Shown: positions 1 to 8,533 of the stretch, piece after piece
Position numbering within the stretch: the first letter of the stretch is position 1
Layout of the letters: every line of letters begins with the position of its first letter
Assembly (NCBI GenBank): GCA_002448815.1
Contig: DKAJ01000003.1
Coordinates: 84,910-148,909, forward strand
Reading direction: 5' to 3'
Origin: Micavibrio sp. UBA6929
GTDB taxonomy: Bacteria > Pseudomonadota > Alphaproteobacteria > Micavibrionales > Micavibrionaceae
Length of the DNA stretch: 64,000 bases
The notes under the pieces: model-generated
Database searches by the model: none
What the model was told of the DNA's origin: nothing
The model's input: only the letters and a program-made list of their open reading frames with translations
Program-made: the position numbers and the translations under genes

Positions 1-543
1 TATATTCCAACAAACGTTATTTCGATTACAGACGGTCAGATCTTCTTGGAAACAGGTTTGTTTGCAAAAGGTATCCGCCCTGCGATTGATGTGGGTGCGT
101 CTGTATCACGTGTTGGTTCTGCCGCACAGATCAAGGCGATGAAACAGGTTGCTGGTACGATTAAGCTTGAGCTTGCTCAGTACCGTGAAATGGAAGCCTT
201 CGCACAGTTCGCATCAGACCTTGACCCTGCGACACAAAAATTGCTTGCACGTGGTGCGCGTCTGACACAGCTATTGCGTCAGCCTCAGTACTCTCCATTG
301 TCTGTTGAAGAGCAGGTTATGGTGATCTTTGCTGGTACAAAAGGTTTCTTGGATAGCATCCCAGAAAACGAAGTTGTGAACTATGAGCACCGTTTGCTAG
401 AGCACATCCGTGCCAATGGTAAAGTATTGCTTGAGCAAATCCGCGACGACAAGAAATTGGATGATAAATTGATCGAAGATATGATGAAGTTCTTTGATGG
501 TTTCACAAAGAGCTACGCGATCTCAGATCAAGAAGCAGCATAA
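1..543 (+). CDS. atpA: ATP synthase F1 subunit alpha (C-terminal part, 5' end outside window)
   Basis: This is the last 180 codons of the alpha subunit of F1, which carries the non-catalytic nucleotide sites of the cytoplasmic rotary ATPase. The frame is open from base 1. It contains the conserved run SITDGQIFLE and then RPAIDVGASVSRVGSAAQ, followed by the all-helical C-terminal domain typical of alpha. Full-length alpha is about 510 residues, so roughly two thirds lies upstream. A 33-base gap separates it from the gamma gene, in the usual alpha-gamma-beta-epsilon order. Confidence 0.98.
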   Translation, partial: YIPTNVISITDGQIFLETGLFAKGIRPAIDVGASVSRVGSAAQIKAMKQVAGTIKLELAQYREMEAFAQFASDLDPATQKLLARGARLTQLLRQPQYSPLSVEEQVMVIFAGTKGFLDSIPENEVVNYEHRLLEHIRANGKVLLEQIRDDKKLDDKLIEDMMKFFDGFTKSYAISDQEAA

Positions 544-576
544 TTAGGGAATTTTAGGAAAAGGCCATAATTAAAA

Positions 577-1506
577 ATGCCAAGCTTAAGAGATTATCGC
601 GACCGTATTAAATCGGTTAAATCGACTAAAAAAATTACTGCAGCCATGAAAATGGTGGCTGCAAGTAAGCTGCGCCGCGCTGAAGAGCAAGCGGAAAAGT
701 CACATCCTTATGCGCTGAGCATGGCAAGTGCGCTTGCGCGTGTGACGCATAATATTGTCATCGATCAGGATAGCTCGCCTTTGTTGAAAGGGACTGGTTC
801 TGATGATGTGCATTTGTTGGTTGTTGTGACATCTGACCGCGGTCTTTGCGGCGGGTTTAACGCAAACATCTTGAAAGAAACACGTCGCCGCGTTCTGGCT
901 TTGAAAGAAGCTGGTAAAGAGGTGAAAATCGTTTGTATCGGCCGTAAAGGGTATGATTCTTTGCGCACAGATATGAAGCCTTTGATTATCAAGCACTTCT
1001 TTGATATCACAAGCCAAAAACGCATCCAATATAGCGAAGCGCAGGCTATTCGTGATTATATTGTTTCTGAATTTGATGCGGGTTCTTTTGATGTGTGTAC
1101 GCTTGTGTACAGCAACTTTGTATCGATCATGGTGCAAGAGCCAACTGCGCAGCAATTGATCCCATTTGAAATGGATGATGCAATTGCGCAAGCTGATACG
1201 CTGAACGCTGTTGATGAGAACTTGCAAACAACAGATGGCGAGCCACATGCCGCGCCTTACGAGTTTGAACCAGACGAAGAAAGCATTGTGAACACATTGT
1301 TGCCACGTAATATTGGCGTGCAATTGTTCCGCGCGCTTTTGGATAGTGCGGCTGGTGAACAGGCTGCGCGTATGACGGCAATGGATAATGCAACGCGTAA
1401 TGCGGGTGATGTGATTAAGCAGGTTACACTTGAGTATAACCGCGCACGTCAGGCGTATATCACGAAAGAATTGATCGAAATTATTTCGGGCGCCGAAGCA
1501 CTATAG
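577..1506 (+). CDS. atpG: ATP synthase F1 subunit gamma
   Basis: Gamma is the central rotor shaft that couples proton flow through Fo to catalysis in F1. The N-terminal helix (MPSLRDYRDRIKSVKSTKKITAAMKMVAASKL) is diagnostic. The middle Rossmann-like part contains TSDRGLCGGFN, and the C-terminal helix (RMTAMDNATRNAGDVI) pairs with the first to form the coiled-coil shaft. At 309 residues it is slightly longer than the usual 285-295, with an acidic insertion around residues 210-230. A purine-rich AGGAAAAGG lies before the ATG. It is co-transcribed with alpha and beta. Confidence 0.98.
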   Translation: MPSLRDYRDRIKSVKSTKKITAAMKMVAASKLRRAEEQAEKSHPYALSMASALARVTHNIVIDQDSSPLLKGTGSDDVHLLVVVTSDRGLCGGFNANILKETRRRVLALKEAGKEVKIVCIGRKGYDSLRTDMKPLIIKHFFDITSQKRIQYSEAQAIRDYIVSEFDAGSFDVCTLVYSNFVSIMVQEPTAQQLIPFEMDDAIAQADTLNAVDENLQTTDGEPHAAPYEFEPDEESIVNTLLPRNIGVQLFRALLDSAAGEQAARMTAMDNATRNAGDVIKQVTLEYNRARQAYITKELIEIISGAEAL

Positions 1507-1560
1507 ATAACAGTATTAAGATAAAGAGATAACTTAACGGTTTTAAGGAAAGAGGAAATC

Positions 1561-3006
1561 ATGGCAAAAGCAAAGAAAAACGATCAAGCAATCGGCCGCA
1601 TTACTCAGGTATTGGGTGCGGTTGTTGACGTACAGTTTGAAGAAGGTCAAGTCCCTGCGATTTTGAATGCTTTGAGCGCACAAAACGATGGTAAAGAATT
1701 GGTGTTTGAGGTTGCTCAGCACCTTGGTGAGAACACAGTACGCTGCATTGCGATGGACTCGACTGATGGTCTTGTTCGCGGCGCAGAAGTTGCTGATTTG
1801 GGCGCGCCAATTTCTGTTCCAGTTGGCGCAGAAGTTTTGGGCCGTATCTTTGATGTGACAGGTAACGTGATTGATGAAGGTCCAGAAGTGAAATCAAAAG
1901 TTTCATGGCCTATCCACCGCGAAGCACCTGCTTTTGCTGATCAGGCAACTGAGACAGAGCAGCTTGTTACAGGTATTAAAGTTGTAGACTTGCTTTGCCC
2001 ATACGCAAAAGGTGGTAAAATTGGTCTATTCGGTGGTGCCGGCGTTGGTAAAACCGTTTCGATCATGGAATTGATTAACAACATTGCAAAAGGTCACGGC
2101 GGTGTATCTGTATTTGCTGGTGTTGGTGAGCGTACACGTGAAGGTAACGACCTTTACCACGAGATGATCGATTCAGGCGTTATTAAAGCCCACGATTCAG
2201 AAAATTCAAAAGCGGCCCTCGTTTACGGTCAGATGAACGAGCCACCAGGCGCACGTTCACGCGTTGCTTTGTCTGCTTTGACGATGGCGGAATATTTCCG
2301 TGACGAAGAAGGCCAAGACGTTCTTTTGTTCATTGATAACATCTTCCGCTTTACACAGGCTGGCGCCGAGGTATCAGCGCTTCTTGGCCGTATTCCTTCT
2401 GCGGTTGGTTATCAGCCAACATTGTCTACAGACATGGGTGCGATGCAAGAGCGTATTACATCAACAACAAAGGGTTCGATTACATCTGTACAGGCCGTTT
2501 ACGTTCCTGCGGATGACTTGACTGACCCTGCGCCTGCGACAACATTCTCGCACCTTGATGCAACAACAGTTCTAAGCCGTCAGATCGCCGAGCAAGGTAT
2601 CTATCCTGCGGTTGATCCATTGGATTCAACATCACGTATTTTGGACCCACGTATCATCGGTGATGAGCACTACCAAACAGCCGTTAAAGTTCAGCAGATC
2701 TTGCAACAGTACAAGAACTTGCAAGACATTATCGCGATTTTGGGTATGGATGAATTGTCTGAAGAAGATAAGCTGACTGTGGCACGTGCCCGTAAAATTC
2801 AGCGTTTCCTATCTCAGCCATTCCATGTTGCTGAGGTCTTTACAGGTACTCCTGGTGTATTTGTTGACCTTGCAGACACGATCAAAGGCTTTAAAGCGAT
2901 TTGTGATGGTGAATATGATCACCTTCCAGAATCTGCGTTCTACATGATTGGTTCAATTGACCAAGCTGTAGAAAAAGCAAAAGAAATGGCTGCTAAGGCT
3001 GCGTAA
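1561..3006 (+). CDS. atpD: ATP synthase F1 subunit beta
   Basis: This is the catalytic subunit of F1 and makes ATP in the cytoplasm. Its Walker A GGAGVGKT is at about residues 158-165, followed by the catalytic GERTREGNDLY block and Walker B VLLFIDNIFRF. The C-terminal domain has the DELSEED-type loop (MDELSEEDKLTV) that contacts gamma and epsilon. Its length of 481 matches the family. A strong AGGAAAGAGG ribosome site precedes the ATG. It sits between gamma and epsilon in the operon. Confidence 0.99.
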   Translation: MAKAKKNDQAIGRITQVLGAVVDVQFEEGQVPAILNALSAQNDGKELVFEVAQHLGENTVRCIAMDSTDGLVRGAEVADLGAPISVPVGAEVLGRIFDVTGNVIDEGPEVKSKVSWPIHREAPAFADQATETEQLVTGIKVVDLLCPYAKGGKIGLFGGAGVGKTVSIMELINNIAKGHGGVSVFAGVGERTREGNDLYHEMIDSGVIKAHDSENSKAALVYGQMNEPPGARSRVALSALTMAEYFRDEEGQDVLLFIDNIFRFTQAGAEVSALLGRIPSAVGYQPTLSTDMGAMQERITSTTKGSITSVQAVYVPADDLTDPAPATTFSHLDATTVLSRQIAEQGIYPAVDPLDSTSRILDPRIIGDEHYQTAVKVQQILQQYKNLQDIIAILGMDELSEEDKLTVARARKIQRFLSQPFHVAEVFTGTPGVFVDLADTIKGFKAICDGEYDHLPESAFYMIGSIDQAVEKAKEMAAKAA

Positions 3007-3043
3007 CGCAGGTTTAGAGATAATAAAGATAAAGGGTTAAGTC

Positions 3044-3478
3044 ATGAGTGGTTCATTGCAATTCGAAATCGTTTCACCAGAAGAAAAGTTGGTGTCAGAG
3101 CCTGTTCATTTGGCTGTGATGCCAGGTGAAGCGGGTGAGTTCGGTGTCGGTGCAGACCATGTTCCGGTTGTGGCTTCCCTTAAGTACGGCGTTGTGAAGC
3201 TGTATATGCAGTCTTTGGACGAAAAAAAGCCTCGCCACATTTTTATTACAGGTGGTTTTGCCGATGTCGCGGGTAAAGAGTGCATCGTTTTGGCAGAAGA
3301 TGCCATTGATGTTGATGATCTTGGCACAGTGGAAGATTTGACAAAGGCGATGGATAAGCTGAGCGCTGATCTTGATCTTGCTGCGACGCAGGGTGATCGT
3401 TTGCGCATGAAAACGCAAATTGAGATTACAGCAGCTAAAATAGACGCAGTTAAAAACAAGCCTAATACGCTGTATTAA
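3044..3478 (+). CDS. atpC: ATP synthase F1 subunit epsilon
   Basis: Epsilon is the small rotor subunit that binds gamma and can inhibit ATP hydrolysis. The N-terminal beta sandwich starts LQFEIVSPEEKLVSEPVHLAVMPG and includes GEFGVGADHVPVVASLK, which is typical of the family. The C-terminal helical pair is present, and 144 residues is near the usual 130-140. It is the last gene of the atp operon and is followed closely by an intrinsic terminator. In alphaproteobacteria hydrolysis is largely blocked by a separate zeta inhibitor, and that gene is also in this window, 14 kb away. Confidence 0.97.
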   Translation: MSGSLQFEIVSPEEKLVSEPVHLAVMPGEAGEFGVGADHVPVVASLKYGVVKLYMQSLDEKKPRHIFITGGFADVAGKECIVLAEDAIDVDDLGTVEDLTKAMDKLSADLDLAATQGDRLRMKTQIEITAAKIDAVKNKPNTLY

Positions 3479-3510
3479 GCTTATATTTATCTTTTTGTTT
3501 ACATAACAAT

Positions 3511-3544
3511 ATTGCCTGTGATAGTTTATCGCAGGTAATTTTTT
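3511..3544 (+). terminator. Rho-independent terminator of the atp operon
   Basis: A 13-bp stem with two G-U pairs (left arm ATTGCCTGTGATA, right arm TATCGCAGGTAAT) closes a 3-base loop and is followed directly by six T. It lies 32 bases after the atpC stop, so it is read as the end of the atp transcript. Confidence 0.85.
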
Positions 3545-3574
3545 ACGTGTGTAATAAGAATTGAGGGGTCTTGT

Positions 3575-4168
3575 ATGGGACAATCACAAGATTTTAATCA
3601 AGGCGCAGACAAGACTGTATCGCCTTATGGCTCGGATGAAGCGAAGCAGATTAATGGTATTAAAAAAGGGGTCGAATCTATTAGGGGTTCTGTGACGCCT
3701 GCGGTTGTGCTGACGCGAGGTGGTAAAAAGCACATCAATAGTGACATTCTTAAAAAGCCTTTTGAAGAATTGCCGAATTTTCATCAGCAGCTGATTGATA
3801 AAATCGGTAAGGATTTTTTATCGCATTCAGTTGCGGTAGGGCCTGAAAAAGCAAATGAGCATTTAGAAGAAGTCTTTAATAAATCATGGGAATTTTGCTC
3901 GGATGAGTATCATAAACCTGAACAACAATTACATCTGCGCCGCTATGCAGTGACGTTTGAATTTTTCCGCGAAGGGTTAGAGCATGTCTTGGATGCAGCA
4001 GAAGGCCAGATTGATACGACTGTGATTGAGAAAGTGCGCAATTTGACCGAGCAAAGTATTGCAGAGTTTAATGAGGATCGTGCGCGCTTGCAGGGCAATA
4101 CGGCTACGCCTCAGACGCAGGCAAATATTGAAAATATTCTACCACCTAAGGATATTGTTTTTCATTAA
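3575..4168 (+). CDS. Hypothetical protein, 197 aa, unrecognised
   Basis: I do not recognise this family. The protein is soluble, with no signal peptide or membrane segment. It starts with a polar, probably disordered stretch (residues 1-30), followed by predicted helices with a mixed charge pattern. A GAGGGG motif precedes the ATG at good spacing, and codon use matches the neighbours, which supports a real gene. It stands alone between the atp terminator and flhA, with which it converges across only 9 bases, so its position gives no functional clue. Confidence 0.75.
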   Translation: MGQSQDFNQGADKTVSPYGSDEAKQINGIKKGVESIRGSVTPAVVLTRGGKKHINSDILKKPFEELPNFHQQLIDKIGKDFLSHSVAVGPEKANEHLEEVFNKSWEFCSDEYHKPEQQLHLRRYAVTFEFFREGLEHVLDAAEGQIDTTVIEKVRNLTEQSIAEFNEDRARLQGNTATPQTQANIENILPPKDIVFH

Positions 4169-4177
4169 ACAGGATAT

Positions 4178-6346
4178 TCAAACCATGCCTGTTGTTTTGA
4201 TGCGGGCCTTAGGGTGGATTTCGTTTTGGCTCATCACAATGGTCTGCGGGCGGAAACGTTCAATCACTGATCTCACATAAGGGCGGATCGGCGCAGATGT
4301 CAGTAAGACTGGCGATTGTCCTTCGGCGGAGAACTGATCATATTTTTCACGTACAACTTTGATAAATTCCTGCAAATGTGTTGGCGCCATGGCGAGCTGC
4401 TTATCTTCGCCATCGCCGATTAAGGCTTCGGTGAAGGCTTGCTCCCATTGCGGTGATAGGGTCGCCAGTGGCAAGACGCCTTGTGCGTTACTGTTGGCGT
4501 TGCATAGCTGACGCGCGAGGCGTGAGCGTACATGCTCGGTCAAGGAATTGATGTTTTTGGTGTAGTTTGTGGCCTCGGCCAGTCCTTCGAGGATAGATGG
4601 CAGGTCGCGGATCGACACGCGCTCGCCCAGCAATTTTTGCAAGATACGTTGCAGACCGCCAATTGTGACTTGCGATGGGATCACATCTGCGACCAGTTTT
4701 TGGTATTCTTTTGGCATCTCGTCCAGCAGCTTTTGCGTTTCGGCGTAGTTTAGCAAATCTGGCATATTGTCTTTGATGATTTCAGTAATATGCGTTGTGA
4801 TGACGGTAGGGGCATCAACAACGGTATAGCCCTTGAAGTGGGCTTCTTCGCGGTATTTCTCATCAATCCATGTGGCAGGCAAGCCGAAGGTGGGCTCGGT
4901 CGTTTGTTCGCCCGGCAGGTCAATAGATGTGCCTGACGGGTCCATACACATCAGCATACCTGTGCGGACATCGCCTTGTCCGGCTTCGATTTCTTTGATG
5001 CGCACGATATAAGTATTTGCAGGTAATTGCAGGTTATCTTGAATGCGTACAGATGGCAGAACGTATCCCATATCCTCGGCCAATTGGCGGCGCAGGCCTT
5101 TGATTTGGTCGGTTAGTTTATTTGGGCTATCCCCTTGGACGAGAGGCAATAGGCCATAGCCAAGCTCTAAGCGGATAATATCCATGGCCAGCGCGGCGGA
5201 GATAGGCTCTTCCGCGACAGGGGCGGCTGGTTTGCCGTCTGCGCCCATTGCGGCAGGCGCGCCTGCTTGACCGCCAGCAGGAGAAAGGCTTTCGAATTCT
5301 TCGCGCTGTTTTTGTGCTTTGGTCGCGTAATAGCCAATCGCGCCAATTGCAGATGCCAAGACGAAGAATGGGAAGAAGGGAATGCCCGGCGTGATGCCTA
5401 GTGCGAATAACAGGCCCGCGGTCATGAAAATAGCGCGGGGATAGCGCGCAAGCTGATCAAACAAGGCTTGCTCGGCAGAGCCTTCAACGCCAGCCTTTGA
5501 TACCAAAAGACCCGCCGATACAGAAACGACTAGGGCGGGGATTTGGCTGACGAGGCCATCACCGATTGTCAGGATTGTATAGTTTGAGGCCGCTTCGCCC
5601 ATGCTCATGCCTTGGGTGGTTGTGCCGATAATGATGCCGCCGATAATGTTGATGAACATAATCAAAAGGCCTGCAATCGCGTCACCGCGCACGAATTTTG
5701 CCGCACCGTCCATTGCGCCGAAAAAGGTGCTTTCTTGCTCAAGATTTTTGCGGCGGTTTTTGGCTTCTTCTTCAGTGATCATGCCTGCGGAAAGGTCGCT
5801 GTCGATCGCCATTTGCTTGCCCGGCATCGCATCAAGGGTAAAGCGCGCCGCGACTTCGGCGATACGGCCAGAACCTTTGGTGATGACCACGAAGTTTACA
5901 ATCACAAGGATGGCAAAAACAATGGCACCGATGATGTAACTGTCTTTGATAATGAATGTGCCAAAGGCCTCGATCACTGCGCCTGCCGCGTCGCGCCCGT
6001 TGTGGCCGTTTTCCAGGATCAGGCGCGTCGAGGCGACGTTTAGGCCAAGGCGTAAAGAGGTCGATACCAGCAACACAGTTGGAAAGGTCGAGAAATCAAG
6101 CGGCGTTTGAATAAACAGAACTGTCATCAAAATCAGGACGCCAAAGGCCACTGATACAGACAGGCCAAAGTCCAGCAATCCTGTTGGAATGGGGACGAGC
6201 ATAAATAAGATAATGGCAATAATGCCGAATGCAAACAGAACGTCTGAGCGCATCAAATTATTCATGCTGCCGCGCATCATGCCACCCCCACCAGAGGCGG
6301 AGGCAGGCGCGCTTGCGCTTTGCGTTGAGGGTAGATTTGTTGCCAT
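4178..6346 (-). CDS. flhA: Flagellar export gate protein FlhA
   Basis: FlhA is the large inner-membrane component of the flagellar type III export gate. A low-complexity Ser/Ala/Gly start (residues 1-25) precedes about eight membrane segments (about 35-330). The family signature RLGLNVASTRLIL and the FHIPEP-type loop are present, and the cytoplasmic ring domain fills roughly 370-722. At 722 residues it is slightly longer than the common 690-700 because of the N-terminal extension. In Caulobacter flhA lies near the fliF operon. Here it is separated from flbD by the qmcA/nfeD pair and a small membrane gene. Confidence 0.97.
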   Translation of the reverse strand: MATNLPSTQSASAPASASGGGGMMRGSMNNLMRSDVLFAFGIIAIILFMLVPIPTGLLDFGLSVSVAFGVLILMTVLFIQTPLDFSTFPTVLLVSTSLRLGLNVASTRLILENGHNGRDAAGAVIEAFGTFIIKDSYIIGAIVFAILVIVNFVVITKGSGRIAEVAARFTLDAMPGKQMAIDSDLSAGMITEEEAKNRRKNLEQESTFFGAMDGAAKFVRGDAIAGLLIMFINIIGGIIIGTTTQGMSMGEAASNYTILTIGDGLVSQIPALVVSVSAGLLVSKAGVEGSAEQALFDQLARYPRAIFMTAGLLFALGITPGIPFFPFFVLASAIGAIGYYATKAQKQREEFESLSPAGGQAGAPAAMGADGKPAAPVAEEPISAALAMDIIRLELGYGLLPLVQGDSPNKLTDQIKGLRRQLAEDMGYVLPSVRIQDNLQLPANTYIVRIKEIEAGQGDVRTGMLMCMDPSGTSIDLPGEQTTEPTFGLPATWIDEKYREEAHFKGYTVVDAPTVITTHITEIIKDNMPDLLNYAETQKLLDEMPKEYQKLVADVIPSQVTIGGLQRILQKLLGERVSIRDLPSILEGLAEATNYTKNINSLTEHVRSRLARQLCNANSNAQGVLPLATLSPQWEQAFTEALIGDGEDKQLAMAPTHLQEFIKVVREKYDQFSAEGQSPVLLTSAPIRPYVRSVIERFRPQTIVMSQNEIHPKARIKTTGMV

Positions 6347-6455
6347 GGACGTATGAGCGATCGCTGCTTGTGTGTAATTACTGGGTAAATCTTACCAAGA
6401 TGCCAAGAATCATGCAATACTACGCACTATTGGTTTAATCATTTCGAGGCTTCTT

Positions 6456-7394
6456 ATGGATCCGTTTGTTCTTATTTTACTTGTGTTCTCTCTTTATCTA
6501 GTCGCATCAGCGGTTAAAACCGTGCCGCAGGGCTATCAATATACCGTAGAGCGCTTTGGTCGTTATACCGTGACGCTGCAGCCTGGGTTGCATTTTATTG
6601 TGCCATTCGTTGATCGTATCGGCGCGAAGATGAGCATGATGGAAACGGTTTTGGATGTTCCTTCGCAGGAGGTTATCACAAAAGATAACGCCCTTGTTCA
6701 GGTTGATGGCGTTGTGTTCTATCAGGTGTTAAACGCGGCGCGCGCGGCCTATGAAGTGAACCAGATGGAGCGCGCGGTGCTGAATTTGACGATGACGAAT
6801 TTGCGTACTGTTATGGGGTCGATGGATTTGGATGAATTGCTGTCCGAGCGCGATAGCATTAATGCAAGATTGCTACAGATTGTTGATGAAGCAACCGAGC
6901 CTTGGGGCATTAAAGTGACCCGCATTGAAATCAAAGATATTTCACCGCCGCGTGATCTTGTGGATTCGATGGCGCGCCAAATGAAGGCAGAGCGTGAAAA
7001 GCGTGCGAATATTCTTGAGGCACAAGGCCATAGAGAGTCTGAAATTTTGCGCTCGGAAGGTGAAAAGCAGGCCGCTATTTTAGAAGCTGAAGGTAAAAAA
7101 GAAGCCGCATATCGCGAGGCCGAAGGGCGCGAGCGTTTGGCAGAAGCCGAAGCCAAGGCAACGCAAATGGTGTCTGAGGCCATTTCAAAAGGTGATATTC
7201 AGGCGATTAATTACTTTGTCGCGCAAGAGTATGTGAAGCAAATTGGTAGCTTTGCGAACTCGCCAAGTCAAAAGCTTGTCTTTATGCCTTTGGAGGCTTC
7301 TGGCGTTATGGCGTCATTGGGCGGTATCGCTGAATTGTTGGGCGAGCAAACAAAGTCATTGCAGGCGCCTGCGACTAAGAAAACTGCGAAATAG
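6456..7394 (+). CDS. qmcA: SPFH/band 7 membrane protein, QmcA (stomatin-like)
   Basis: This is a membrane-anchored SPFH protein of the QmcA/stomatin group, thought to organise membrane microdomains and act with proteases in membrane protein quality control. One N-terminal membrane segment (about residues 3-20) leads into the band 7 domain (VPQGYQYTVERFGRYTVTLQPG onward). A long Ala/Glu-rich coiled coil follows (about 185-250), then the conserved tail VKQIGSFANSPSQKLVFMP. The next gene, 15 bases on, is an NfeD-type protein. That pairing is the classic qmcA-ybbK arrangement. Confidence 0.93.
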   Translation: MDPFVLILLVFSLYLVASAVKTVPQGYQYTVERFGRYTVTLQPGLHFIVPFVDRIGAKMSMMETVLDVPSQEVITKDNALVQVDGVVFYQVLNAARAAYEVNQMERAVLNLTMTNLRTVMGSMDLDELLSERDSINARLLQIVDEATEPWGIKVTRIEIKDISPPRDLVDSMARQMKAEREKRANILEAQGHRESEILRSEGEKQAAILEAEGKKEAAYREAEGRERLAEAEAKATQMVSEAISKGDIQAINYFVAQEYVKQIGSFANSPSQKLVFMPLEASGVMASLGGIAELLGEQTKSLQAPATKKTAK

Positions 7395-7409
7395 GAGGTT
7401 TGGCCAATT

Positions 7410-7886
7410 ATGACCGATTTTGTTTCTGTTCTTGAAGTGATGGAACCTTGGCACTGGTTGAGTGTTGCAATCGTTCTGGTGGTGGTTGAGCTTGCCTTTG
7501 TTGGTGCGTACTTTTTACTGTGTATTGGCACGGCGGCGGCAGTGGTTGGGGCGGCCTTGTTTGTTGTTCCTGACTTGATGTGGCAAGCGCAAATTGCGTC
7601 ATGGGCTATTTTGTCGATTGCTGGTATTGTTGGCTGGTCAATCTATCGCAAAGGGAATCCGACTGGTCTGCAAAGTGATGAGCCATTGCTTAATAACCGT
7701 GCGGCGCAATATGTCGGGCGAGAGTTTTCTGTCGATGTTGATGTGCCTGCGGGCGATACGGTTCAACAAAAACTGGATGACAGTTATTGGTCAATATTGG
7801 CTAAATCGGCGCTGAGTGCAGGTGATCGTGTGTGCGTTACTGATGCGAAAAGCACTGTTCTGATTGTCGAGCCTGCGCCGAAATAG
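7410..7886 (+). CDS. NfeD-family membrane protein (YbbK-like)
   Basis: A short NfeD-type partner of the SPFH protein upstream. The N-terminal half holds three to four hydrophobic segments (about residues 15-80). The C-terminal half (about 100-158) is an OB-fold-like domain with the typical pattern ending GDRVCVTDAKSTVLIVEP. An AGGAGG site sits 18-22 bases before the ATG, inside the end of qmcA, so the two genes are almost certainly one transcript. NfeD proteins are known to bind or stabilise SPFH assemblies. The serine-protease domain of long NfeD proteins is absent. Confidence 0.9.
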   Translation: MTDFVSVLEVMEPWHWLSVAIVLVVVELAFVGAYFLLCIGTAAAVVGAALFVVPDLMWQAQIASWAILSIAGIVGWSIYRKGNPTGLQSDEPLLNNRAAQYVGREFSVDVDVPAGDTVQQKLDDSYWSILAKSALSAGDRVCVTDAKSTVLIVEPAPK

Positions 7887-7896
7887 GCATTGCATA

Positions 7897-8469
7897 TTAA
7901 TTTGGCATTTCAATATTGAGGGTCTTAATCAAGTCGTAATAGATCACGATGATCGCGATGATTAAGCATGCCATTACCGCAATTTTCTTTTTAAAGTGCG
8001 TCACGGTGTTTGTGTCTTTACGGTTGTTGAGTGCGTCCATGATATCATCGCCTAAATGAATAGACAGGAATGTTCCGGCCGCGCATAGGATTATGATGCT
8101 CCAATACGGCCAAGGCGTGGTCAGAAGCGTATGAAATGTACTGGTCAGTAGATTTGTTTCATAGGCTGCGGGCGCGTAGGTGAGGGCGATCATATTGATG
8201 CCAAGCGCCAATGCCCAGACGATGAATTCAATGAAGAACATTTTGATGCCCGTGATCATGCGCACAGGGAAATCCAGAAGAAAACCTGCGTCAGCGATGG
8301 GCGTGCACAGGACAAAAAAGCTCCACGTGATGGCAGCGACAATGCCACCTGTTTTAAGATCATATTCCCAGCTGAGATAGCCGAAATACCCCGCAAAAAT
8401 GCCAAGAAGCAACAGGAACTTCATCCAGTCATGGCGTGAATGATGTGGTTGTGTTGGGTGATCTGACAT
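7897..8469 (-). CDS. Small integral membrane protein, unrecognised
   Basis: A 190-residue protein with a short His-rich polar start (DHPTQPHHSRHDW) and about five hydrophobic segments between residues 17 and 185. I do not recognise the family. The frame stays open 57 codons further upstream, but that extension would overlap the end of flbD and looks like random coding. The internal ATG giving MSDHPTQP is therefore chosen. It lies directly downstream of flbD on the same strand, 64 bases from its stop, so it may be the last gene of the flagellar transcript. No flagellar protein of this type is known to me. Confidence 0.7.
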   Translation of the reverse strand: MSDHPTQPHHSRHDWMKFLLLLGIFAGYFGYLSWEYDLKTGGIVAAITWSFFVLCTPIADAGFLLDFPVRMITGIKMFFIEFIVWALALGINMIALTYAPAAYETNLLTSTFHTLLTTPWPYWSIIILCAAGTFLSIHLGDDIMDALNNRKDTNTVTHFKKKIAVMACLIIAIIVIYYDLIKTLNIEMPN

Positions 8470-8533
8470 TATGTGTGGCCTAGAGTGCTGAACGTGCGGG
8501 GTACATGTGCCGCGAGAGGGATCTGAAGCTGGA

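Noticed and set aside
700..1323. Open frame on the minus strand inside atpG
   Set aside because: It is a shadow of a well-supported gene, with no homology and an amino-acid mix (Cys, His, Arg rich) typical of antisense reading.
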